This document shows, piece by piece, positions 49,170 to 56,699 of a DNA stretch of 64,000 bases; positions within the stretch are counted from its first letter, which is position 1; the number at the start of each line of letters is the position of its first letter. Location of the stretch: IMG/VR virus record IMGVR_UViG_3300027708_000026, positions 1-64,000 of that record, one strand, 5' to 3'. The notes under the pieces were generated by a model. It ran no database searches. It was not told the origin of the DNA and was given only the letters and a program-made list of their open reading frames with translations. Source of the stretch: a virus. A program made the position numbers and the translations under genes.

Positions 49170-50081
49170 ATGAGTACTCCAATTCCCACAACGAGAAAAG
49201 TAAAATATTTAAACAACAGAGACCTACTAGCAGAAATACACAGAAGTAAATGCAGCTTTTCCAGTTTCACTCTCCCGGAATATCAACAACACGACATTAT
49301 TTTACCTAGTTTAACTAGAGTTAACATTAGAACCGTAGCAGAAGCCAAACGGGCAAGAGCAAAACGCACAGGAATACAAATTTTTACACAGGCCAGGCTT
49401 AGTGGAGATAAGAAAGTCAAGCTGGCAGAATGCATTCCCGACTATACCACCATCGCTAAAACTGATGTGATCATAAGAATCATGACTTTTGATCATATTC
49501 CACTAGCTCCTGGACGCAAGAAAACTACAAAAACCACAGCCGACAGTCATGATAAAGTAAACTTCCCGCCATTCCAACATTGGAAATACAATGATCAAGA
49601 TGAATTAGTATGCGTAGGTAAGAGTCATTGGCGTGGTCCCGTGGATACTGGTCACTTTGACAAAGATAAGGGACGTATCACTGAAAACTTGGGTAAGATG
49701 TTTATCAAACTCAGCGAGAGATATGCACAGCGCAGCAATTGGCGCGGGTATACCTATATCGACGAAATGAAAGGGCAGGCAATTCTACAGCTGAGCCATA
49801 TTGGATTACAATTTGACGAATCAAAAAGCGAAAATCCCTTTGCCTATTATACCGCTGCTGTGACTAATAGCTTCACAAGAATATTGAACATCGAGAAAAA
49901 GAGTCAAAATATACGTGATGATCTATTGGAAGAAGCTGGACTAACCCCAAGCCTAACCAGACAAAATAGTCAAGAATACGCGGAAGAAATTGCACGGCAA
50001 GCAGAACTCTACAAAAATATGCGTATGCCCAAGAGCGAAGCTGTATCGGAAGAAGAAGAAATAGAAAACGAAGATCTTTAA
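49170..50081 (+). CDS. gp55: late transcription sigma factor, gp55-like
   Basis: The 303-residue protein starts like T4 gp55 (KVKYLNNRDLLAEI). From about residue 172 to 255 it has the sigma region 2-like helices (LGKMFIKLSERYAQR; GYTYIDEMKGQAIL; FDESKSENPFAYYTAAVTNSF). gp55 directs host RNA polymerase to TATAAATA boxes and works with the sliding clamp and gp33. It is longer than T4 gp55 (185) because of a basic stretch of about 110 residues between the two parts. The acidic tail (EEEEIENED) is similar to other late sigma factors. Confidence 0.85.
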   Translation: MSTPIPTTRKVKYLNNRDLLAEIHRSKCSFSSFTLPEYQQHDIILPSLTRVNIRTVAEAKRARAKRTGIQIFTQARLSGDKKVKLAECIPDYTTIAKTDVIIRIMTFDHIPLAPGRKKTTKTTADSHDKVNFPPFQHWKYNDQDELVCVGKSHWRGPVDTGHFDKDKGRITENLGKMFIKLSERYAQRSNWRGYTYIDEMKGQAILQLSHIGLQFDESKSENPFAYYTAAVTNSFTRILNIEKKSQNIRDDLLEEAGLTPSLTRQNSQEYAEEIARQAELYKNMRMPKSEAVSEEEEIENEDL

Positions 50082-50130
50082 CTTGACTTATTAAGACGTA
50101 TCCACTACACTTATAGTAGGAGTATTATTA

Positions 50131-51144
50131 ATGAGTCTGTTTAAGAAAGTTGCATGTTTTACCGATATACATTTTGGACTAAAATCAAATTCATCGACAC
50201 ATTTAAGAGATTGTGAGGAATTCGTAGACTGGTTTATTCAAGAAGCCAAGACCGCGGGGTGTGAAACTGCGATCTTCTTGGGCGACTGGAGTCACAATCG
50301 TAATAGTCTAAACTTATTCACACTGGACAGCAGTTTACGCTGCCTAGAAAAACTAGGTGCAGCATTTGAACAGTTCTTTTGGTTCCCAGGTAACCACGAT
50401 CTATTTTATAAAGACAAGCGTGACATTCATTCGAGTGCCTTTGGTCGGCACATTCCAGGCGTCACTGTTGTAGACAGTATATGGACCCGGGATGATGTCA
50501 CACTTGTACCTTGGCTAATAGGCGATGAGTGGAAGTCTATGAAAGACATCAAGAGCAAATATGTATTTGGTCACTTCGAATTACCCAAGTTCTTCATGAA
50601 CGCTATGGTACAAATGCCCGATCACGGTGAACTTAGAGCAGAGGATTTTAACGGCCCAGACTATATATTCAGTGGACACTTCCATAAACGACAAGAAAAC
50701 AACCGAGTGATCTACATTGGTAATGCATTTCCGCACAATTATAGTGATGCAGGGGATGATGAACGCGGGATGATGACATTAGAATGGGGCGGTGAGCCTA
50801 AATTTATTAATTGGTCCAACTGCCCCAAGTACAGATCTATCAAACTTAGCGATTTGATCGACCAAAAAGACACAATCATGAAGGGTAAGATGCATTTCAA
50901 AGTGAATCTAGACATAGATATCAGTTTTGAAGAAGCAAACTTCATCAAAGAAACGTTTATGAAAGGTTACAATATACGAGAGATTAGCCTTATACAAGAT
51001 AAAGTTAATTTAGAAGGCACTGCTGGGGAAATTTTAGATAGCACTTTTGAAAGTGTAGATCAAATTGTCACGGATAGTCTGGTCAATATCGAATCGGAAC
51101 AATTTGATAGATCAATGCTGTTAGAAATTTATAACGAACTATAA
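50131..51144 (+). CDS. gp47: recombination endonuclease subunit, gp47 (SbcD/Mre11-like)
   Basis: The 337-residue phosphoesterase has the Mre11 metal motifs: FTDIHFG, FLGDWSHNR, FPGNHD and FSGHFH, in order. With gp46 it forms the nuclease that processes DNA ends for recombination-dependent replication. The stop codon shares bases with the gp46 start (TAATG), as expected for a stoichiometric complex. Confidence 0.95.
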   Translation: MSLFKKVACFTDIHFGLKSNSSTHLRDCEEFVDWFIQEAKTAGCETAIFLGDWSHNRNSLNLFTLDSSLRCLEKLGAAFEQFFWFPGNHDLFYKDKRDIHSSAFGRHIPGVTVVDSIWTRDDVTLVPWLIGDEWKSMKDIKSKYVFGHFELPKFFMNAMVQMPDHGELRAEDFNGPDYIFSGHFHKRQENNRVIYIGNAFPHNYSDAGDDERGMMTLEWGGEPKFINWSNCPKYRSIKLSDLIDQKDTIMKGKMHFKVNLDIDISFEEANFIKETFMKGYNIREISLIQDKVNLEGTAGEILDSTFESVDQIVTDSLVNIESEQFDRSMLLEIYNEL

Positions 51145-52922
51145 TGTTTAAATTAAAAAATATCACTGCAAAAAACTTCATGAGTGTGGGCAATCAAACC
51201 CAGGCTGTGCAATTTGATAAAGAACTGCTTACTCTAGTGTTAGGTGCGAATCTAGATCTAGGGGGAGATGATACTGGCAGCAGGAACGGGACTGGAAAAA
51301 CTACCATTGTCAATGCATTGAGTTATGCATTATATGGGCAAGCATTAACAAACATCAAAAAAGAAAACTTAATCAACAAAATCAACGGTAAGAATATGTT
51401 AGTCACCGTTGAATTTGAAAAAGACGGGAATCATTATAGGATTGAACGCGGTCGCAAACCCAATGTACTTAAATTGTACGTCAATGATAATCAAATAAAA
51501 GACGACACCGCTGAAGATGACAGCCAAGGGGATAGCAGGGAAACACAAAAAGCCATCGAACAGATGTTAGGCATGAGTCACACCATGTTCAAGCATCTAG
51601 TGGCACTGAATACCTATACCGAACCCTTTTTAAGCATGCGGGCCGCAGATCAAAGGGAGATAATCGAACAACTTTTAGGCATTACCCTATTGAGTGAGAA
51701 GGCAGAGGCCTTAAAAACATCAGTCAAAGACACTAAAGATTCGATAGTATCCGAAAATGCCACTATCGAAGCCACTAAAAAAGCCAATGAGAACATACAG
51801 AAAAGCATTGACAGCTTGATCATACGCAGTAGTGCATGGGATGCCAAGCAGGAATCTGATATTTCTACCATGGTCAATAACATACACATCTTGAGTGAAG
51901 TTAACATCGAACAAGAATTAACATTGCACAGTCAGCTCAAACTATGGAATGAACACGATATTAAGATTCGAAATCTCAGTAAGCAGCGGGCAACTTTAGA
52001 TTCTGCACTAGGACAAGCTGAAAGAAGTGTTAAGAAGTATGAGAAGGAACTGGCAAGCCTGGAAAATAAGACTTGTCATGCTTGCGAACAGGAACTCCAC
52101 GATCATAAGCATGAAGAAATGTCTGCGCTGGCTCAGGCACAGTTAGACGAAGCGATGAAATACTTTGATAAAATATCTCAAGACTTACAAAAGATCGTAG
52201 ATGAGATCGGCAACGGGGATACGCCGCACAAACCGTTGACGTTTTATGACACTGAGGCAGAAGCATTAGAACATAAGAACAATTTAGATAGTCTCGAGAA
52301 GAGTTTGACCTCGAGGGCAGACGAAATCAATCCCTATGCTGAACAAGTCGATGAACTTAGAAGGACTGCCATACAAGAAGTGACATGGGATCGTATCAAC
52401 GAGTTGACTAGACTTAGAGATCATCAAGAATTCCTATTAAAACTACTGACCAATAAGGACAGTTTCATTCGTAAAAAGATCATCGATCAAAATCTAAGCT
52501 ATCTAAACAGACGACTGGGATACTATATCGATAAGTTGGGCCTGCCACACAGGGTAGTATTCCAGAATGACCTAACAGTTGAGATCACTCAGCTGGGACA
52601 AGATTTAGATTTTGATAATTTATCACGCGGAGAACGAAACAGATTGATATTATCAATGAGTTTTGCCTTCCGAGATGTATGGGAAGGTCTATATCAAGGC
52701 ATCAACTTGCTATTCATCGATGAATTAGTCGATGCTGGTATGGATGCCGCAGGTGTAGAAAGCGCCCTAGCTGTATTGAAAAAGATGGCTAGGGAAAGAA
52801 ACAAGAATATTTACTTGATAAGTCATAAGGATGAACTTATGGGTCGGGTCAATAGTGTATTAAGGGTAGTAAAAGAAAATGGATTCACAAGTTATTCCAG
52901 CAATGCAGAGTACGTCGACTGA
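51144..52922 (+). CDS. gp46: recombination endonuclease ATPase subunit, gp46 (SbcC/Rad50-like)
   Basis: The 592-residue protein has Walker A GSRNGTGKTT (residues 45-54), long coiled-coil arms on both sides of a zinc hook CHAC (311-314), the ABC signature LSRGERNRL (about 493-501), and Walker B with LLFIDELVD (about 522). The coiled coils are short compared with bacterial SbcC, as in T4 gp46 (560). It opens DNA ends for gp47. The next gene overlaps its end by 44 bases. Confidence 0.95.
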   Translation: MFKLKNITAKNFMSVGNQTQAVQFDKELLTLVLGANLDLGGDDTGSRNGTGKTTIVNALSYALYGQALTNIKKENLINKINGKNMLVTVEFEKDGNHYRIERGRKPNVLKLYVNDNQIKDDTAEDDSQGDSRETQKAIEQMLGMSHTMFKHLVALNTYTEPFLSMRAADQREIIEQLLGITLLSEKAEALKTSVKDTKDSIVSENATIEATKKANENIQKSIDSLIIRSSAWDAKQESDISTMVNNIHILSEVNIEQELTLHSQLKLWNEHDIKIRNLSKQRATLDSALGQAERSVKKYEKELASLENKTCHACEQELHDHKHEEMSALAQAQLDEAMKYFDKISQDLQKIVDEIGNGDTPHKPLTFYDTEAEALEHKNNLDSLEKSLTSRADEINPYAEQVDELRRTAIQEVTWDRINELTRLRDHQEFLLKLLTNKDSFIRKKIIDQNLSYLNRRLGYYIDKLGLPHRVVFQNDLTVEITQLGQDLDFDNLSRGERNRLILSMSFAFRDVWEGLYQGINLLFIDELVDAGMDAAGVESALAVLKKMARERNKNIYLISHKDELMGRVNSVLRVVKENGFTSYSSNAEYVD

Positions 52923-53256
52923 AAAAACTCAAGTCTATAAAGATTTATACTCAGAATTTTTAGGCGACGTAGTACTACTGCATAACTATCATACAACATA
53001 TACAATACATACTGGGTTAGAAACATCGCAAAGATTTCGATCCCAGTGTATGAAAATGGGCAAGTTGTTAAGGAAACTGAGAACTGCTAGTGCAGAATCT
53101 TTCGAAGAACAACGACAAAATCGAAAAATTATGAAACGTAATCAAGCAGTTTATAACAAAACTAAACTTGCAGCTAGACGATTAAGAGGAAGTCAGCGTT
53201 CAGCGAATGCTGCTGCTAGAAGAGAGAAAGCAAATAACAAAGGAAATATAAAATGA
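52879..53256 (+). CDS. unknown small basic protein
   Basis: The 125-residue frame begins 44 bases inside gp46; an ATG at 52903 is a possible alternative start. The middle holds YKDLYSEFLGDVVLLHNYHTTY and a helix with MKMGKLLRKLR. The C-terminal third is very basic with Arg and Ala repeats (AARRLRGSQRSANAAARREK), suggesting nucleic acid binding. Its stop overlaps the H1-like gene start. Confidence 0.6.
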   Translation: MDSQVIPAMQSTSTEKTQVYKDLYSEFLGDVVLLHNYHTTYTIHTGLETSQRFRSQCMKMGKLLRKLRTASAESFEEQRQNRKIMKRNQAVYNKTKLAARRLRGSQRSANAAARREKANNKGNIK

Positions 53257-53450
53257 ATGATACCGCAACACAACTACAAGCACACTTCGACGAATTCTTA
53301 AAAGAAGACGCAAAGTTTACAGCAGGCAATGCTGCCGCAGGTACTCGCGCACGTAAGGCATTGGGTGAATTATCTAAAGCAGTCAAAACCCGTCGTAATG
53401 AAATCACTGCTGAGAAGAATGCTCGCAAGGAAGCTAAAGTAGCAAAATAA
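53253..53450 (+). CDS. histone H1-like (Hc1-type) DNA-binding protein
   Basis: The 65-residue protein has the Hc1 pattern: FLKEDAKFTAGNAAAGTRAR, then KALGELSKAVKTRRNEI, ending in a Lys/Ala tail. This family binds and compacts DNA in bacteria and appears in some phages. It is transcribed after gp46/47 and may help package or organise phage DNA. It overlaps the gene before by 4 bases. Confidence 0.75.
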   Translation: MNDTATQLQAHFDEFLKEDAKFTAGNAAAGTRARKALGELSKAVKTRRNEITAEKNARKEAKVAK

Positions 53451-53453
53451 TCG

Positions 53454-53882
53454 ATGACTTGGTACCACAAGGGTTCTATAGTTACAGAACTGCCTGAAGA
53501 TTGTGTGGGATTTGTTTATCTTATCTCATGCAATACTACAGGTAGACTCTATGTTGGTAAAAAATTAGCAAAATTTAGTCGAACGACCTACAAGACTGTG
53601 AAGTTGAAGAACGGCACAAAGAAGAAAAAGAAAATTAGAAGCAAAATAGATAGTGACTGGCAGGAATATTACGGGTCCAGTGCGGAACTTACCGCAGATA
53701 TAGAAACATTAGGCAAAGAAAATTTCACAAGAGAGATATTGCATTACTGTAAAAGTAAAGCAGAAACATCATACGTTGAGGCCCGAGAACAATTCGACCG
53801 CAAAGTATTAGAATCACAAGAATATTATAACGGACAGATCTCAGTTCGTGTCCATGGCTCCCATATTATAAACAAAATTTAG
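53454..53882 (+). CDS. GIY-YIG-family endonuclease-like protein
   Basis: The 142-residue protein has a GIY-YIG-like opening: GFVYLISCNTTGRLYVGKK, followed by a basic loop (VKLKNGTKKKKKIRSKI) and SDWQEYYGSSAEL, then the FTREILHYC helix and an acidic SYVEAREQF, where Glu is the probable metal ligand. T4-like phages carry several such nucleases, some free-standing homing enzymes. No intron is seen nearby. The basic loop would contact DNA. Confidence 0.78.
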   Translation: MTWYHKGSIVTELPEDCVGFVYLISCNTTGRLYVGKKLAKFSRTTYKTVKLKNGTKKKKKIRSKIDSDWQEYYGSSAELTADIETLGKENFTREILHYCKSKAETSYVEAREQFDRKVLESQEYYNGQISVRVHGSHIINKI

Positions 53883-54204
53883 GCTCAGTTAATCGGTCAC
53901 AAGGCTCGCACCTGCTAATTTCGGGTGCCCGTATACCTGGATCTCGGATCACAGGGAGGGAAATCTCTTGCCGATAGGAGTACTCAACCACTATCCTTTA
54001 CAGGACGAGGATCGCAAATCTGCCGCGGTTTGGTTGTTTTAACAGTTTTAGGCAAAAGGAGGGGTAGTTGCCCCAAGTTTGCTAGCATGTTAGCGTATGT
54101 TAGTAAGCCGCCGTCATATAAAGACTGAGCTCGAGGTACCGGATGACCGCCTCTGTAACGCTCTAACGCTAAGTGACATGTGTTCGACTCGGATAATGTT
54201 TTTT

Positions 54205-54226
54205 ACTTTGCCCGCTAGGGCAAAGT
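54205..54226 (+). other. 9-bp hairpin with 4-base loop
   Basis: ACTTTGCCC, loop GCTA, GGGCAAAGT is a perfect inverted repeat. The T tract (TTTTTT) lies before it, not after, so it is not a standard plus-strand terminator. Confidence 0.7.
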
Positions 54227-54254
54227 GTGACTGAACGATCTGGATAATATTAAT

Positions 54255-54318
54255 TTCGTCTTCGACGAAGTAAGTGCTTCAAGCGACAGCGCCGAAGCAA
54301 ATGAGCTTTAGCTCATTT
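54255..54318 (+). other. three consecutive hairpins before the late promoter
   Basis: TTCGT/ACGAA with loop CTTCG (54255-54269), TGCTTC/GAAGCA with an inner GCG/CGC (54275-54299), and AAATGAGC/GCTCATTT with loop TTTA (54299-54318). The last ends two bases before TATAAATA. They may end upstream transcription or form part of a structured RNA. Confidence 0.55.
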
Positions 54319-54320
54319 CA

Positions 54321-54328
54321 TATAAATA
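54321..54328 (+). promoter_or_regulatory. perfect late promoter TATAAATA
   Basis: It lies 26 bases before the ATG at 54355 and matches the T4 late consensus at all 8 positions. It sits right after a gene-free region, so it is the clearest late promoter in the window. Confidence 0.75.
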
Positions 54329-54354
54329 AATTCATAACATATAGGATTAATGCA

Positions 54355-55536
54355 ATGCGCATCAATGACATTTTAACAGAAACACGATCTGATGAAGGTA
54401 TCGTTTCAGATATTGGAACTGGCGTAGGCAAAGCTGTCGGAGCAACTGCTAGAGGTGTTGGTGCCGTAGCTGGCGGAGTTCGAGGTGCATGGGATGCAGC
54501 TAAACAAGGATTCCAAGCAGGTAGAAATCTAGTAGGTGGCGGTGGAAGTTCTGCTGCATCAAATCCTGATATACAACGAGCCCATGATCTTAGAGTTCAA
54601 GCGGATCAACTAGATGGTGGAACTAGCGCACAACAAAATTATGCTGCGCCGGTAGCGAGTGGTGGATCGTCTAGAGTCGGACGTTCGGGATCAGGTGGTC
54701 AGTCTAGACCATATACAGGCGGCGGACAAAATACTACAGCTGGCAATGCTGCCCCCGCATCCAATACCGCTGCTCCTGCAACTAATGCAGCGGCCGCTCC
54801 CGCAGGTCCCGACGCAGCAATGCAAAAATTACAACAGGCACTTCAACACTTGAAAGGTACAGATGTTGAGCGAATCCGCACCATGTTGAAGAAACGTGCA
54901 GGCATCGCTGAAGGCATTGTGTCTAAAGTAGCTGGCGGCTTGGGCAAAATGGGACGCGGATATGTTGATGCTAAATCTGCATATCAGCAGGGGCGCGGCG
55001 GAGACATGACTCCTCAAGAAATTGATCTAGCCATTGCATCGATGCCCAAAGAGCAGGCAGCTGAGTTGCTGCAATTTTTTGATACATTACATCCAGCAGC
55101 CGCAGGTGGCCCTGCTGATTCGGCAGCACCAACAACTCCAGCGACATCTACTGCATCTACATCTACGCCGCCTGAGTCAACCCCTTCAGCACCTGAACCA
55201 ACTCCAGCGACATCTACTGCATCTACATCTACGCCGCCTGAGTCAACCCCTTCAGCACCTGAACCAACTCCAACACCACCAGGTAGCGCAGCAGGAACAA
55301 ACACAGGTAGTGGATTTCAAGCACCGGGTCGTGTTACACCAACTAATGCATCTTATAAATTAAACATGCCTAAAGCCCCGGCAACAACGCCTGCTGCTGC
55401 TTCGACTCCAGCATCAACTGTTCGACAAGTGGTTCCAAATCGACCTGCTCCAAAAATAAATGGATTACAAGTTCGCAACATGGCAGAAGGAAGGAAACTA
55501 CAAGTACACAGTAGTTTCTTAGGAATGGATCTTTAG
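54355..55536 (+). CDS. late, low-complexity Ala/Pro/Ser-rich protein of unknown function
   Basis: I choose the ATG at 54355, with AGGA 8 bases before and the late promoter upstream; the longer frame from 54274 would start before that promoter. The 393-residue product starts MRINDILTE, then has a Gly/Ala-rich helix (GVGAVAGGVRGAWDAA), two small folded helical parts (near residues 155-185 and 195-250), and long Ala/Pro/Thr/Ser linkers. One linker holds a perfect 22-residue tandem repeat. It may be an internal virion or decoration-type protein. Its stop overlaps a minus-strand stop. Confidence 0.72.
   Translation: MRINDILTETRSDEGIVSDIGTGVGKAVGATARGVGAVAGGVRGAWDAAKQGFQAGRNLVGGGGSSAASNPDIQRAHDLRVQADQLDGGTSAQQNYAAPVASGGSSRVGRSGSGGQSRPYTGGGQNTTAGNAAPASNTAAPATNAAAAPAGPDAAMQKLQQALQHLKGTDVERIRTMLKKRAGIAEGIVSKVAGGLGKMGRGYVDAKSAYQQGRGGDMTPQEIDLAIASMPKEQAAELLQFFDTLHPAAAGGPADSAAPTTPATSTASTSTPPESTPSAPEPTPATSTASTSTPPESTPSAPEPTPTPPGSAAGTNTGSGFQAPGRVTPTNASYKLNMPKAPATTPAAASTPASTVRQVVPNRPAPKINGLQVRNMAEGRKLQVHSSFLGMDL
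55135..55266 (+). repeat. perfect 66-bp tandem duplication
   Basis: Two identical 66-base copies run from 55135 to 55200 and 55201 to 55266, coding a 22-residue Thr/Ser/Pro unit (begins TPATSTAST). A third partial start (ACTCCA) follows. The lack of differences suggests a recent duplication. Confidence 0.95.
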
Positions 55537-55760
55537 AAGAACGGCATCTGACTAGACTTAGTCATCTCTAGATTTTCTTCGACAATTTTTGAAATTATCT
55601 CCCGGTCCTGAAGGTCCAGCATGTAGGCTTCAGTAAAGCTGAGACCACCTCTCATATACCACGCCATCTGGAAAATTTCTTTCTTTAAGGCTTTTGACTC
55701 ATTTTCCATCTTAGCTATCTCTGCTTCTATCTCAGAGATATCTAAGGTCAAAAGCCTCAT
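55533..55760 (-). CDS. small gp51-like baseplate hub assembly protein candidate
   Basis: The 75-residue protein is coupled to the gp26-like gene by an ATGA overlap. It has a coiled N-terminal half (ISEIEAEIAKMENESKALKK) and MAWYMRGGLSFTEAYMLDL followed by DREIISKIVEENLEMT. In T4, gene 51 (hub assembly) neighbours gene 26, and tape-measure chaperones of other phages lie here. The name rests on position and small size. Its stop overlaps the stop of the plus-strand gene. Confidence 0.5.
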   Translation of the reverse strand: MRLLTLDISEIEAEIAKMENESKALKKEIFQMAWYMRGGLSFTEAYMLDLQDREIISKIVEENLEMTKSSQMPFF

Positions 55761-56623
55761 TCGAAAAAATCTGATTCGTTAAAAGTTATTGGAACTGAAT
55801 AAGTTGCTGGAGCACCTGCTGCTTGTTGTTCGTCAGTGGTGGTAAAATTCAATGGAGGTAATTGATTTTTGGATTTAATTTCTCCGAGATGATCATTGAT
55901 TTTATCAAATACTTCCTTGTCAACGTTTTGAATGAATTCGGTAATGAGAGATCTGTCAGTGACTTCTTCTTCACCTGCTATTATTTTAGTAATACTTTCA
56001 GCAGTCAAGTCTACTGTGACCTGTGTTAGCTTATTAAAGCTGACATTGAACATTTCCATCTTTTTGTCATCATCTATTTTGTCATCGTTGACCATTTTCA
56101 TGATACGATTGGTCTCAAATGCTTTTAAGCTGGTTTGATTCATGTGTTTAAAAGATAATGGTTTGACATAAACGATAAGATCTTCTCTTACCACAACTTG
56201 ATCGATCCATGTGCTCATACGCTGTTGATCCAGTAGTTGTCGTAAATCTATTTCGTATTCGACTTCTTCATTGATCACAGGAATTTTATGCTTGATGGCC
56301 ATTTTTTCACCGTATGTGGCCAATCTAAGAGCGATCAAGATAGTATCTAAATCTATCACGGGTACATCCCACGCATTTTTAATATTAGGAATGCAACTTT
56401 GAATAACATCTACCATGGCTTGTCCATTCATCAATGCATCAGGAGTCTTAAATGTCAGCTCGTCTCTAGCAGTCATAGAATATACAGGAAATTCCATGTT
56501 GTCAGTGACTGCTATGCTTTTTGCTGGCCAAAAATTACCATTGCTAGGCAACTTGATATAGATTTTTGGCTGTCTCATATATCCGGCCAATGGATTTTTT
56601 GGTTTGAACGTCTGTGTTTGCAT
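55757..56623 (-). CDS. gp26: gp26-like baseplate hub protein
   Basis: The 288-residue protein has MRQPKIYIKLPSNGNFWP, then FPVYSMTARDELTFKTPDAL, MNGQAMVDVIQSCIPNIKNAW and ILIALRLATYGEKM. This run is typical of the hub protein gp26 in T4-like phages. The zinc-type Cys pair seen in some relatives is missing. It helps build the baseplate hub. A late promoter lies 42 bases upstream on the minus strand. Confidence 0.65.
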   Translation of the reverse strand: MQTQTFKPKNPLAGYMRQPKIYIKLPSNGNFWPAKSIAVTDNMEFPVYSMTARDELTFKTPDALMNGQAMVDVIQSCIPNIKNAWDVPVIDLDTILIALRLATYGEKMAIKHKIPVINEEVEYEIDLRQLLDQQRMSTWIDQVVVREDLIVYVKPLSFKHMNQTSLKAFETNRIMKMVNDDKIDDDKKMEMFNVSFNKLTQVTVDLTAESITKIIAGEEEVTDRSLITEFIQNVDKEVFDKINDHLGEIKSKNQLPPLNFTTTDEQQAAGAPATYSVPITFNESDFFE

Positions 56624-56635
56624 ATTTTAACTCCG

Positions 56636-56643
56636 CTAAATAA
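56636..56643 (+). promoter_or_regulatory. CTAAATAA late-promoter-like element upstream of the tape measure gene
   Basis: It is 56 bases before the ATG at 56700, in the divergent gap between gp26 and the tape measure gene. Confidence 0.35.
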
Positions 56644-56665
56644 ACTTGATAGGACTATCGCTATC

Positions 56666-56673
56666 TATTTATC
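56666..56673 (-). promoter_or_regulatory. GATAAATA late promoter for the gp26/gp51-like pair
   Basis: On the minus strand it is 42 bases upstream of the gp26 start, with one mismatch to TATAAATA. It lies within 25 bases of a plus-strand element, so the pair forms a divergent late control region. Confidence 0.5.
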
Positions 56674-56699
56674 TACCAACTTAATGACAGGTTTAAACT

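Larger units (their letters stand above)
53883..54320 (+). other. gene-free, hairpin-rich region, candidate non-coding RNA
   Basis: No convincing gene lies in these about 440 bases. The sequence looks richer in G and C than its surroundings and holds several short inverted repeats: GCACC/GGTGC near 53908-53928, GGCAA/TTGCC with AGGAGGGG in its loop near 54051-54072 (an alternative pairing is GGGG/CCCC), and four hairpins in a row at 54205-54318. Short direct repeats (ATGTTAG twice, AACGCT twice) also occur. It lies between the GIY-YIG gene and a late promoter. I cannot match it to tRNA, tmRNA, RNase P RNA or a group I intron. Confidence 0.4.

Noticed and set aside
50083-50117. TTGACT and TATAGT upstream of gp47 as a promoter
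   Set aside because: The spacer is 23 bases, too long for sigma70; gp47 may be read from the gp55 promoter.
53925-54128. 67-codon frame starting with GTG in the hairpin-rich region
   Set aside because: No ribosome site, no family pattern and it runs through several inverted repeats; more likely part of a non-coding stretch.
54120-54200. tRNA-like T-arm (GTTCGACTC) with a possible 5' acceptor near 54120
   Set aside because: The T stem has a mismatch, the acceptor pairs at only 5 of 7 places, there is no proper D arm or anticodon arm, and no CCA. A tRNAscan-SE or ARAGORN run would decide.
53883-54200. tmRNA, including a permuted form
   Set aside because: Short words (TAAAGACTGA, GTACCG, TTCGACTC) resemble tmRNA, but I found no tag frame ending in Ala-Leu-Ala-Ala, no GGGG start and no CCA end.
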